Positions 1 through 6,260 of a DNA stretch of 22,329 nt are shown here, one piece after another. Both the position numbers and the translations under genes were made by a program. This stretch comes from JAFHCF01 sp048497495 (GTDB taxonomy: Bacteria > Pseudomonadota > Alphaproteobacteria > Rhizobiales > Ancalomicrobiaceae): the NCBI GenBank assembly GCA_048497495.1, contig JAFHCF010000214.1:1-22329 (forward strand), given 5' to 3'. The notes beneath the pieces are model-generated. The model was not told where the DNA came from and searched no databases. It saw only the letters and a program-made list of their open reading frames with translations. Every line of letters starts with the position of its first letter. Position 1 is the stretch's first letter.

Positions 1-88
1 CGATGTCGGTGCGACCCGACTCGATGATGGCGCGCAGGACGTTGCGACCGATGCGACCGAACCCGTTGATGGCAACACGTACCGCCAT
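1..88 (-). CDS. gap: Glyceraldehyde-3-phosphate dehydrogenase, N-terminal fragment
   Basis: The minus strand reads from an ATG at 86-88 as MAVRVAINGFGRIGRNVLRA and runs off the left edge, so only about 29 residues are visible. INGFGRIGRN is the hallmark start of the GAPDH NAD-binding Rossmann fold (the GxGxxG dinucleotide-binding loop). The enzyme converts glyceraldehyde-3-phosphate to 1,3-bisphosphoglycerate in the cytoplasm, in glycolysis and gluconeogenesis. A purine-rich ribosome site (GAGGAGAG) lies just upstream of the ATG. The catalytic Cys and His lie outside the window. From memory, many Hyphomicrobiales have tkt directly upstream of gap; here the upstream 800 bp are non-coding. Identity is sure; isozyme and cofactor preference cannot be judged. 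Confidence 0.93.
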   Translation of the reverse strand, partial: MAVRVAINGFGRIGRNVLRAIIESGRTDI

Positions 89-429
89 GATGCTCTCCTC
101 TCGAAACACGTCATGTGCCGAAGCGCGCGGGTTCGCCCGTTCGCTCTCGGCCGTTCAAACCGGACCCCGGTTCCTCCCCGCGACGCCGAAGCTTCGCCCT
201 GGGATGGCCCGGTGCCGCCGATCGGCGGCGCCGACGCCCTTGGTCCCCATCTTCGCGGTCGTTCCGCGAAGTTTTCATGTCGCGGTGTCGCCGCGATCGA
301 CTTGGTCTCATCGCTGCGCTGCAATAGAAATTCGCTGCGCTTGCGAAAAGACTTTCGTATTCCGTGGGGCGAAACCTCGAAAATCGACGTCGAGACGCCG
401 ACGAGCCGGTTCGCACACGGGTCGCGGCA
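89..429 (-). other. Long hairpin-rich 5' leader of gap (non-coding)
   Basis: If the promoter at 430-457 is used, gap mRNA has a leader of about 335 nt. It contains several exact inverted repeats: TTCGC/GCGAA at 331-347; TCGCGG/CCGCGA at 280-296; CTTCGCGG/CCGCGAAG at 251-271; an almost perfect 22-bp dyad at 211-232 whose core GCCGCCGATCGGCGGC (214-229) is exact; and CGAAGCTTCG at 186-195. I recognise no riboswitch class and no convincing leader peptide. It could be a regulatory leader, or simply non-coding spacer with several transcription-stop hairpins. Confidence 0.4.
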
Positions 430-457
430 CTGATAGCAGGCGAGGGGGGTGTGTCAA
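430..457 (-). promoter_or_regulatory. Predicted promoter of gap
   Basis: On the minus strand, TTGACA (457 to 452) is followed after 16 nt by TATCAG (435 to 430). The -35 is a perfect consensus and the -10 matches 4 of 6. It faces gap and is the best promoter-like sequence in the divergent region. Confidence 0.5.
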
Positions 458-907
458 TCCGGCGTAGTCCGCGACGGCCCCGCTTCAATCGGTTCGCGGA
501 GGGCACGCCGTCGGTGGCCTGCGGAGACCCCGGGGCGGGGGAAACGCGGTCGCGAGGGTGCCGGCGCCGGCTTTCGGCGGCGCGGGAAAGCCTTCTGTCG
601 GATAATGAAATTTCTTCTCTGATTGAAACTTCCTCGCATTCGACGCGCCATTGACCCCGGCTTTCCGGGAAGCCTAAATTCCTCGAAGGTTGGCGTGCCG
701 AGTCGGCGCGGTCGCCCGGAGTTGCCGTCCATCGGACCGTCCCTGCGTCGATGAGCCTCATGGAAGCCTCGGTTCGGGCGGCTGGTCGTCGGCGAGCCCG
801 GCGGCAATTCGGCAATATCGGCAACCGCGCGGGCGGGCGGGCTCCGTGGCGCCCGGGTCGAGCGAGACGACGTCGGGCGGCGGCGCGACGGAGGCAGGGG
901 ACGACGA
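458..907. other. Non-coding divergent region before DUF4164-zapA
   Basis: No reading frame here looks like a protein; open frames are GC-driven. An unusually AT-rich patch (about 600-632, including the palindrome GAAATTTC at 607-614) stands out in otherwise very GC-rich sequence. A plus-strand promoter candidate lies at 651-680. I see no tRNA or known RNA family in the rest. Confidence 0.5.
651..680 (+). promoter_or_regulatory. Predicted promoter for DUF4164-zapA
   Basis: TTGACC (651-656), an 18-nt spacer and TAAATT (675-680) form a plausible housekeeping promoter facing the DUF4164 gene. The spacer contains a small perfect hairpin, CCCGG-CTTT-CCGGG (656-669). It would leave a leader of about 220 nt before the ATG at 908. 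Confidence 0.4.
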
Positions 908-1189
908 ATGGTTCAGGCACCTGCCCTCGAGGCGGCGCTGGGGCGACTGACGGCGGCGTTGGAGACGCTCGAGGCGGCGGCGGAGCGACGTTTCGAGACC
1001 GACCGCTCGGCGGCGTCACTCGAGGACGAGATCTCGCGCCTCGGCGAGGATCGGTCGCGCATCGCGCAGGACCTCGACCAGGAAAAGGCGCGGGCTGCTC
1101 GTCTGGAAGACACCAATCGCGAGGTTTCGCGCCGTCTGGTGGCGGCGATGGAGTCCATTCGCGCCGTCTTGGACACCCACGGTGGGTGA
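908..1189 (+). CDS. DUF4164 family coiled-coil protein
   Basis: A small 93-residue acidic protein, almost entirely alpha-helical. The stretch from about residue 10 to 85 has heptad-like spacing of Leu/Ala with many Glu/Arg and no membrane segment or signal peptide. Its size and position immediately before zapA fit the DUF4164 family of Alphaproteobacteria, whose function is not established. A GGAGG ribosome site lies about 13 nt before the ATG. The stop codon is 13 nt upstream of the zapA start, so the two are surely co-transcribed. By inference it may act with ZapA at the division site, but nothing in the sequence proves it. Confidence 0.8.
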   Translation: MVQAPALEAALGRLTAALETLEAAAERRFETDRSAASLEDEISRLGEDRSRIAQDLDQEKARAARLEDTNREVSRRLVAAMESIRAVLDTHGG

Positions 1190-1202
1190 GGGTGCGAGCA
1201 CG

Positions 1203-1565
1203 ATGGCCCAGGTGAGCGTCACCATCAACGGCAAGATCTATCGCATGGCCTGCGAGGACGGCCAGGAGGCCCATCTCCAGGGTCTGGCGCAGCGGCTCGA
1301 CGACACCATCCATTCGCTGCGCGGCTCCTTCGGCGAGATCGGCGATCAGCGGCTGACGGTGATGGCCGCCGTCATGGTGATGGACGAACTCAACGAGGCG
1401 CAGCGCAAGCTGAAGAGTCTCGAGGCGGAGAACCGCTCCTTGCGCGAGACGCGTGCGGCGGTGATCGAGCGGCGCGACCAGGTCGAGGCGGAAATCGCCC
1501 GGCGCATCGACGAGACGGTGGCGCGTATAGAAGGCTTGGCGACGGCGCTCGAGCCCAAGCGCTGA
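1203..1565 (+). CDS. zapA: Cell division protein ZapA
   Basis: 120 residues. The N-terminal part MAQVSVTINGKIYRMACEDG and the following QEAHLQGLAQRLDDTI are the typical ZapA globular head; residues from about 55 to 115 form the long C-terminal coiled coil used for dimer and tetramer formation. ZapA binds FtsZ protofilaments in the cytoplasm and bundles them, stabilising the Z ring. The ATG at 1203 is chosen because the family begins with this beta strand; an in-frame start at 1182 would add seven poorly conserved residues and overlap the upstream gene. It is followed directly by 6S RNA, the usual alphaproteobacterial order. Confidence 0.93.
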   Translation: MAQVSVTINGKIYRMACEDGQEAHLQGLAQRLDDTIHSLRGSFGEIGDQRLTVMAAVMVMDELNEAQRKLKSLEAENRSLRETRAAVIERRDQVEAEIARRIDETVARIEGLATALEPKR

Positions 1566-1628
1566 GGCGCTTTCGGGGGCGACGTGAATTCCTTCGCCGT
1601 GCCCATGGCGGCCCGGCTCGCGCGGCCC

Positions 1629-1634
1629 TATATT
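1629..1634 (+). promoter_or_regulatory. -10 element of the 6S RNA gene
   Basis: TATATT stands alone in a very GC-rich stretch just before the predicted 5' end of 6S RNA. No good -35 is visible at 16-18 nt, so the promoter is only partly supported. It would place transcription start at about 1640. Confidence 0.4.
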
Positions 1635-1635
1635 C

Positions 1636-1787
1636 GATCCCGACGAGGCTGCGCGATGCGACAGGAGACAGCATCCCCGGGGCCTTATCGATCCGAACGG
1701 GAGCTGTCCCTGTGGGGAACCCTGGTTCCCCGTAAACGGCGCCCACCTACGTTGTAGGTTTCCCGGGATCGATATCTCCACCGCTCG
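1636..1787 (+). ncRNA. ssrS: 6S RNA (SsrS)
   Basis: 6S RNA binds the housekeeping RNA polymerase holoenzyme by imitating an open promoter and dampens transcription in stationary phase. Evidence is position (between zapA and fthC, the standard alphaproteobacterial locus) and structure. The ends pair: CGATCCCG (1635-1642) with CGGGATCG (1764-1771). An apical hairpin GGGGAAC-CCTG-GTTCCCC spans 1714-1731. Near the 3' end lie the GCGCCCACC stretch and a small hairpin ACCTAC-GTT-GTAGGT (1745-1759), which I recall as typical of alphaproteobacterial 6S. Both ends are uncertain by about 5-15 nt. A covariance-model search for the 6S family would settle it. Confidence 0.82.
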
Positions 1788-1833
1788 AGGTGGCTTCGTC
1801 GCACTTCCTCCCCAACCGACCGGTTCTTCGCCG

Positions 1834-2448
1834 TTGACCGAGACGACCGCCGACGGCGCCGCCGAGACCCTCTCCCGCTGCAAGGACGCCCTGCGTCGGC
1901 TGGCGCTCGCCCGCCGTGACGAAGTGTCGGCGGCGGCGCGGGTCCATGCCGCCGAACGCCTCGTCGAGCTGATCGGCGGGCTCGATCTGCGGCGGGATGC
2001 GGTGATCGCCGGCTTCTGGCCGATTCGCAGCGAGATCGATCCGCGTCCGGCCCTCGAGATGCTGGCGGCGCGCGGCCACGGCCTCGCCCTGCCGGTGGTC
2101 CTTCCCGATCGGCGGCTGATGATCTTTCGCCGCTGGCGGCCCGGCGAGGCGCTGGTCGCCGCCCCCTTCGGCCTCAGCGAGCCGAGCGCGGACGCGCCGG
2201 AAGTCGATCCCGACGTGGTGCTGATGCCGCTCGCCGCCTTCGATCGGCGCGGGCAGCGCATCGGCTATGGCGGCGGCTACTACGACCGGGCGCTGGAGCG
2301 GCTGGAGCGGACGACGGCGCCGTTCAAGATCGGCCTCGCCCATGGGGTGCAGGAGATCGAACGGGTGCCGGTCGAGCCCCACGATCGCCGCCTCGACCTG
2401 ATTCTCACCGAAGCGGGGCCGATCGTGCCCTCCGGAGACCCGACATGA
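1834..2448 (+). CDS. fthC: 5-formyltetrahydrofolate cyclo-ligase
   Basis: 204 residues. It catalyses the ATP-dependent conversion of 5-formyl-THF to 5,10-methenyl-THF, salvaging folate in the cytoplasm. Visible signatures are the N-terminal basic helix (RRLALARRDE, residues 21-30), the substrate loop PVVLPDRR (87-94), and the C-terminal nucleotide-binding motif GYGGGYYDR (144-152) followed by HDRRLDLILTE (183-193). Length is normal for the family. The start appears to be TTG at 1834: the frame is open further upstream through 6S RNA but offers no ATG or GTG nearby. No clear Shine-Dalgarno is present. The stop overlaps the next start as ATGA, implying translational coupling. The 6S-fthC pairing is conserved in many bacteria. 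Confidence 0.92.
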   Translation: MTETTADGAAETLSRCKDALRRLALARRDEVSAAARVHAAERLVELIGGLDLRRDAVIAGFWPIRSEIDPRPALEMLAARGHGLALPVVLPDRRLMIFRRWRPGEALVAAPFGLSEPSADAPEVDPDVVLMPLAAFDRRGQRIGYGGGYYDRALERLERTTAPFKIGLAHGVQEIERVPVEPHDRRLDLILTEAGPIVPSGDPT

Positions 2449-3260
2449 GACTGCTCTTCCTCGGCGACGTGGTCGGCCGAGCCGGCCGCAAGGTGGTGGT
2501 CGATCGCCTGCCCGGCCTGATCGAGGCCCATCGCTTCGACTTCGTCGTGGTCAACGGCGAGAATGCCGCCGGCGGCTTCGGCATCACCGAGGAGATCGCT
2601 CAGGATCTCCTCGACGCCGGCGCCGACGCGATCACGCTGGGCAATCATGCCTGGGACCAGCGCGAGGCCCTGGTGTTCATCGAGCGCCAGCCCAAGCTGC
2701 TGCGCCCGGTCAACTATCCCGCCGGCACGCCGGGGCGCGGCGCCAATCTCTACGTGGCGCGCAACGGCGCCCGCGTTCTCGTCATGAACGTCATGGGGCG
2801 GATCTACATGGATCCGCTCGACGATCCCTTCGTCGCGGTGGAGCGCGAGCTCACCGCCTGTCCGCTCGGCGAGCAGGCCGACGCGGTGGTGATCGACGTC
2901 CATGCCGAGGCGACCAGCGAGAAGCAGGCGATGGCGCATTTCGTCGACGGCCGCGCCAGCCTGGTCGTCGGCACCCATACCCATGTGCCGACCGCCGATC
3001 ACCAGATCCTTTCGGGCGGCACCGCCTATCAGTCGGACGCCGGCATGTGCGGCGACTACGACAGCATCATCGGCATGGACAAGGAAGAGCCGCTCACCCG
3101 CTTCACCACCAAGATCGGCCGCGCCCGTTTCGAGCCGGCGGTGGGCGAGGCGACGCTGTGCGGGGTGGCGGTGGAGGTCGAGGAGGCGACCGGTCTGGCG
3201 ATTTCGGTCCAGCCGATCCGCCTCGGTGGACGTCTCACTCAGGTCGAACCGAGCTTCTGA
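2445..3260 (+). CDS. YmdB-type (TIGR00282) metallophosphoesterase
   Basis: 271 residues, no signal peptide. The family is related to Bacillus YmdB, a dinuclear-metal phosphodiesterase reported to hydrolyse 2',3'-cyclic nucleotides and to influence RNA turnover and cell fate. The full set of metal ligands is present: D8 in GDVVGRAGR, E39 and N40 in NGENAAGG, N67 and H68 in GNHAWDQRE, H153 in DVHAEATSEK, and H178/H180 in GTHTHVPTAD. The gene overlaps the fthC stop by 4 nt, so expression is coupled to it. Family and catalytic competence are clear. The natural substrate and role in Alphaproteobacteria are inferred only by homology. Confidence 0.9.
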   Translation: MRLLFLGDVVGRAGRKVVVDRLPGLIEAHRFDFVVVNGENAAGGFGITEEIAQDLLDAGADAITLGNHAWDQREALVFIERQPKLLRPVNYPAGTPGRGANLYVARNGARVLVMNVMGRIYMDPLDDPFVAVERELTACPLGEQADAVVIDVHAEATSEKQAMAHFVDGRASLVVGTHTHVPTADHQILSGGTAYQSDAGMCGDYDSIIGMDKEEPLTRFTTKIGRARFEPAVGEATLCGVAVEVEEATGLAISVQPIRLGGRLTQVEPSF

Positions 3261-3302
3261 GGCGGCTACACCGGTCCCGCCGACGCAGGCGGGCGCGCAC
3301 CG

Positions 3303-3332
3303 CTGGATTTCGGAGCACTTTCCGCCTATAAG
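3303..3332 (+). promoter_or_regulatory. Weak predicted promoter of yebC
   Basis: CTGGAT (3303-3308), an 18-nt spacer and TATAAG (3327-3332) lie in the 216-bp gap before yebC. The -10 is good, the -35 poor. Just downstream, the leader holds a hairpin CGAAGC-CTCGAC-GCTTCG (3410-3427), about 50 nt before the ATG. Confidence 0.3.
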
Positions 3333-3476
3333 GCCGGCACTTCCGCTCATGGCCGTCGTGAGCCGCCCTGTGTCGCCCCTCTTCGGGCGCGTCCGGCGGT
3401 GCGACGGGGCGAAGCCTCGACGCTTCGTCCGACGCCGAGCGGTCCGCCGCGTCAGACCGACCGAGAAGAGACCACA

Positions 3477-4226
3477 ATGGCCGGACATTCACAGTTCAAG
3501 AACATCATGCATCGGAAGGGCAAGCAGGACAAAGTCCGCTCCAAGCTCTTCTCCAAGCTCGCCCGCGAGATCACCGTGGCGGCCAAGGACGGCGGCGGCG
3601 ATCCGGGGATGAACGCCAAGCTGCGGCTGGCGATCCTCAACGCCCGGGCCGAGAACATGCCGAAGGACAACATCGAGCGCGCCGTCAAGAAGGCGTCCGG
3701 CTCGGATGCCGAGAATTACGAGAACGTGCGCTACGAGGGCTACGGCCCGGGTGGCACCGCCGTCATCGTCGAGGCGCTGACCGACAACCGCAACCGCACC
3801 GGCGGGGCGGTACGCGCGGCCTTCACCAAGTACGGCGGGGCGCTGGGGGAAACCAATTCGGTGTCCTTCTCCTTCGACCGGGTCGGCGAGATCACCTATC
3901 CGGCCTCCGTCGGTTCGGCCGACGCGGTGCTCGAGGCGGCGATCGAGGCCGGCGCCGACGACGTCGTCTCCGACGAGGAGACCCACGTCATCGTCACCAC
4001 CTTCGAGGGCCTGTCGGAAGTCTCGAAGGCGCTGGAGGCCGCGCTCGGCCCGGCGACCTCGATCAAGCCGAACTGGAAGCCGCAGAACACCGTGCCGGTC
4101 GACGAGGAGAAGGCGGTCACGCTGATGAAGCTGATCGGCATGCTCGAGGACGACGACGACGTCCAGGAGGTCTACACCAACTTCGACATCTCCGAAGAGG
4201 TGATGGCCAAGCTCGTCGCCGCCTGA
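3477..4226 (+). CDS. yebC: YebC/PmpR family protein
   Basis: 249 residues, close to the usual 248. It opens with the family signature MAGHSQFKNIMHRKGKQD and contains GGGDPGMNAKLRLAI (about 39-53), NMPKDNIERAVKKA and YEGYGPGGTAVIVEALTDN. Members are cytoplasmic and were long annotated as transcriptional regulators; recent work on the family links them to relief of ribosome stalling at polyproline. That is of interest here because TolA and the proteins at 11176 and 17940 are proline-rich, but the link is my inference. The ATG at 3477 is preceded by GAGAAGAG and fits the conserved N-terminus; longer in-frame starts are not conserved. It is followed by a U-tract terminator. Confidence 0.94.
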   Translation: MAGHSQFKNIMHRKGKQDKVRSKLFSKLAREITVAAKDGGGDPGMNAKLRLAILNARAENMPKDNIERAVKKASGSDAENYENVRYEGYGPGGTAVIVEALTDNRNRTGGAVRAAFTKYGGALGETNSVSFSFDRVGEITYPASVGSADAVLEAAIEAGADDVVSDEETHVIVTTFEGLSEVSKALEAALGPATSIKPNWKPQNTVPVDEEKAVTLMKLIGMLEDDDDVQEVYTNFDISEEVMAKLVAA

Positions 4227-4228
4227 TC

Positions 4229-4271
4229 GGGCGCGAGGGACGACTGAACGAGATCCGGCGCCCCTTTTTTT
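4229..4271 (+). terminator. Terminator after yebC
   Basis: GGGCGC (4229-4234) can pair with GCGCCC (4258-4263), followed by one C and a run of seven T (4265-4271). The loop is long (23 nt), but this T run is by far the longest in the window and lies exactly between the convergent yebC and ohr genes. Confidence 0.55.
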
Positions 4272-4285
4272 CGGTCGACCTTGGT

Positions 4286-4711
4286 TCACACCAGCGTCAA
4301 CGTCACGTCGATGTTGCCGCGGGTGGCGTTGGAATAGGGGCAGACGACGTGGGCGCGGTCGACGATGGTCCGGGCGACGGCGGGGTCGACGCCGGGCAGC
4401 GAGATCCGCAACTCGACCTCGATGCCGAAGCCGGTCGGCAGCGGGCCGATGCCGACGCGGCTGGTGATCGAGACGTCGGCCGGGACGGCCAACTTGTCGC
4501 GGCCGCCGACGAACTTCATGGCGCCGATGAAACAGGCGGCGTAGCCCAGCGCGAAGAGTTGTTCGGGATTGGTGCCGGGGCCGGCGTCGCCGCCGAGTTC
4601 CTTGGGCACCGAGAGGTCGGCGACGAGGCGACCGTCGTCGGTGGCGCCCTTGCCGTCACGGCCGCCGGTGACGGTGGCCTCGGCGCGATAGAGAACCTTG
4701 TCGAGAGACAT
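4286..4711 (-). CDS. ohr: Organic hydroperoxide resistance protein Ohr
   Basis: 141 residues, the normal length for Ohr of the Ohr/OsmC superfamily. It is a cytoplasmic thiol peroxidase that reduces organic and lipid hydroperoxides to alcohols, normally with lipoylated proteins as electron donor. The reactive pair is present: C60 in LGYAACF and C124 in AHVVCPYSNATRGN, with E50 and R18 positioned as in characterised members. The ATG at 4711 is preceded by AAGGAG at good spacing. The adjacent ohrR and the dyad operator at 4749-4764 indicate that it is repressed until organic peroxide appears. It differs from OsmC by the compact length and the conserved VCPYSNATRGN block. Confidence 0.95.
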   Translation of the reverse strand: MSLDKVLYRAEATVTGGRDGKGATDDGRLVADLSVPKELGGDAGPGTNPEQLFALGYAACFIGAMKFVGGRDKLAVPADVSITSRVGIGPLPTGFGIEVELRISLPGVDPAVARTIVDRAHVVCPYSNATRGNIDVTLTLV

Positions 4712-4735
4712 GCATTTCACTCCTTCTCTTGGTCT

Positions 4736-4764
4736 ATTGTATGCGATCATATCGTGTGCGATAT
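4736..4764 (-). promoter_or_regulatory. ohr promoter with OhrR-type operator
   Basis: The dyad ATATCGTGTGCGATAT (4749-4764; arms ATATCG/CGATAT exact) lies upstream of ohr, and a -10-like TACAAT on the minus strand lies at 4741 to 4736. The operator covers the spacer and -35 region, as expected for a repressor site. Its half sites match the dyad in the ohrR promoter at 5288-5303. Confidence 0.6.
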
Positions 4765-4803
4765 AAATGAGACTCATGGGACACCCGACCGGGGTCGGGG
4801 GGA

Positions 4804-5274
4804 TCACCGCGCGGCGAAGAGATTGGCCCTGAGGCCGAAGAGTTTGCCTCTCAGATCGACGATCTCGTCGATCGACAGGCCGGAGGCGGCGGCGACGCAG
4901 CCGGGGATGGGAGCGGCCTTCTCCCTCAGTGCCCGCCCTTCGGCGGTCAGGGTGACGATCACCTGCCGTTCGTCCTGCGACGACCGGCGGCGGTCGACGA
5001 GCCCGCGGGCCTCCAGGCGCTTGAGCAGCGGGGTCAGCGTCGTCGTCTCGAGATGCAACTTGTCGCAGATCTCGGAGACGTTGACGGCGTCCTTCTCCCA
5101 CAGCACCAGCATGACCAGATACTGCGGGTAGGTCAGATCGAGGTCGCGCAGGAGGCCGCGATAGACCTTGTTGACGCCGAGCAGCGTGGAATAGAGCGCG
5201 AAACAGAGTTGCGCGCCGAGCCTCAGCTGATCGGTGTCATTCCCCGTCGCCGGGGATGGTCTGGTCGGTTCCAT
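4804..5274 (-). CDS. ohrR: Peroxide-sensing MarR-family repressor OhrR
   Basis: 156 residues from the ATG at 5274. OhrR is a dimeric winged-helix repressor inactivated when its peroxidatic Cys is oxidised by organic hydroperoxide. The sensor Cys is C24 in LGAQLCFALYST, with the partner Tyr residues (Y28 and the Y of NKVY) nearby. The DNA-binding part follows: LTYPQYLVMLVLWEKD, the recognition helix LETTTLTPLLKRLEARGLV and the wing DRRRSSQDERQV. Two further Cys are visible (in EICDKL and PGCVAA), so a two-Cys mechanism is possible. A GTG start at 5298 is open but lies upstream of the predicted transcription start; the ATG lacks a Shine-Dalgarno, fitting a leaderless mRNA. Confidence 0.93.
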   Translation of the reverse strand: MEPTRPSPATGNDTDQLRLGAQLCFALYSTLLGVNKVYRGLLRDLDLTYPQYLVMLVLWEKDAVNVSEICDKLHLETTTLTPLLKRLEARGLVDRRRSSQDERQVIVTLTAEGRALREKAAPIPGCVAAASGLSIDEIVDLRGKLFGLRANLFAAR

Positions 5275-5282
5275 GGGAGAGA

Positions 5283-5311
5283 GAAATATATCGTGCACGA
5301 TCTAACGTCAA
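5283..5311 (-). promoter_or_regulatory. ohrR promoter with operator inside its spacer
   Basis: On the minus strand, TTGACG (5311 to 5306), a 17-nt spacer and TATTTC (5288 to 5283) form a promoter. The dyad at 5288-5303, with perfect core ATCGTGCACGAT (5290-5301), fills the spacer, so bound OhrR would block polymerase: autoregulation. A further half site CGATAT lies at 5313-5318. Transcription would begin at about 5276, two nt before the ATG. Confidence 0.6.
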
Positions 5312-5363
5312 GCGATATTTCTCGACCACACCAGAGCGGGAGCGAACTCCCCGGTCGGCCGCC

Positions 5364-6119
5364 TCAGCCGAGGTTGCGCCAGAAGCGGAAGGACTGGTAG
5401 CCGTACCAGGCCATCCCCGGGTCGACCCCGGCCGATTGGGAAATCCGCGAGGCGGCGACGAAGAAGCGGCCGCCGACGGTGGGCACGAACACCAGGACCG
5501 CCATCAACACCAGCGTCGCCCAGGCCTTGGACGGCTCGGCGGCGCGGCGCACGTCGGCGGGTAGGTAGGGCTCGAGGATGCCCCAGCCGTCGAAACCGGG
5601 GATCGGCAGCAGGTTGATCAGGATGCCGACCACCTGCAACTCGGCGAGGAAGGCGACGGCGTTCCAGAAGGCCTCGGCGCCGAAGCGTTCGTCGAGGCCG
5701 AAGGCCAGCGGCAGGGCGAGGACGAGGAAGACCAGGAAGCTGCCGATGGGGCCGGCGGCGGAGACGGCGCTGCGCCAGACGTTCGACCGCAGCGCGGCGT
5801 TGTTCACATAGACCGCGCCACCGGGAAAGCCGAAGGCGCCGACGACGACCAGGAGCGACGGCCAGACCAGGCTGTTGACCGGGTCGATGTAGCGCGCCGG
5901 ATCGAGGCTCAGGTAGCCCTGTGACGGGATGGCGTGATCGCCGCCGGCCCAGGCGACGACGGCGTGGCCGAATTCGTGGATGCAGATCGAGACGATCCAG
6001 CCGGCCATGACGAAGACGAAGACCACCGGTCCGGCGTCGCTCGACCCGGTGAGGAGCAGCACGCCCGGCACCGCGAAGAGGAGCAGCAACCAGCGGAAAT
6101 TGGAACTGAGGCCGATCAT
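5364..6119 (-). CDS. Site-2-type M50 family membrane metalloprotease
   Basis: 251 residues with several hydrophobic segments: about 9-25, 31-48, 86-106, 120-142, 155-172 and 200-220. The zinc site HEFGH is at 48-52 inside the second segment, and the third ligand is probably D177 in LLPIPGFDGWG, the equivalent of the NPDG motif. This is the core architecture of rhomboid-independent intramembrane proteases that cut membrane-bound regulators, without a PDZ domain. The substrate is unknown. It lies upstream of ohrR on the same strand with an 89-bp gap containing the ohrR promoter, and is divergent from ruvC. The ATG at 6119 is the first that fits the fold; the ribosome site is weak. Confidence 0.85.
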   Translation of the reverse strand: MIGLSSNFRWLLLLFAVPGVLLLTGSSDAGPVVFVFVMAGWIVSICIHEFGHAVVAWAGGDHAIPSQGYLSLDPARYIDPVNSLVWPSLLVVVGAFGFPGGAVYVNNAALRSNVWRSAVSAAGPIGSFLVFLVLALPLAFGLDERFGAEAFWNAVAFLAELQVVGILINLLPIPGFDGWGILEPYLPADVRRAAEPSKAWATLVLMAVLVFVPTVGGRFFVAASRISQSAGVDPGMAWYGYQSFRFWRNLG

Positions 6120-6260
6120 CGAGGGATCCCGTCCTGGTCGCGACGACGATCGAGGTAGCACGGCGCTCGTGGCCGTACAATCACGAGGCGAGCGCCTCGC
6201 GGGACGACCCGCGCGCGGCGCCTCTTTCGAAACGAAGCGAGAACATGTACCGATGATCGC

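Noticed and set aside
89..907. tRNA gene or small protein in the long divergent gap
   Set aside because: No T-loop GTTCRANNC with a matching acceptor stem was found on either strand, and short frames there have no ribosome site or recognisable sequence.
111..2261. Very long open frame (over 700 codons) on the minus strand across DUF4164, zapA, 6S RNA and fthC
   Set aside because: Arg/Ser/Pro/Ala-rich translation without domain sense, antisense to well-recognised genes; a GC-bias artefact. The long minus-strand frames across 9850-11835 and 14319-17069 are rejected for the same reason.
5275..5298. GTG start of ohrR adding eight residues
   Set aside because: It lies within the operator dyad and upstream of the predicted transcription start; the conserved part begins well after ATG 5274.
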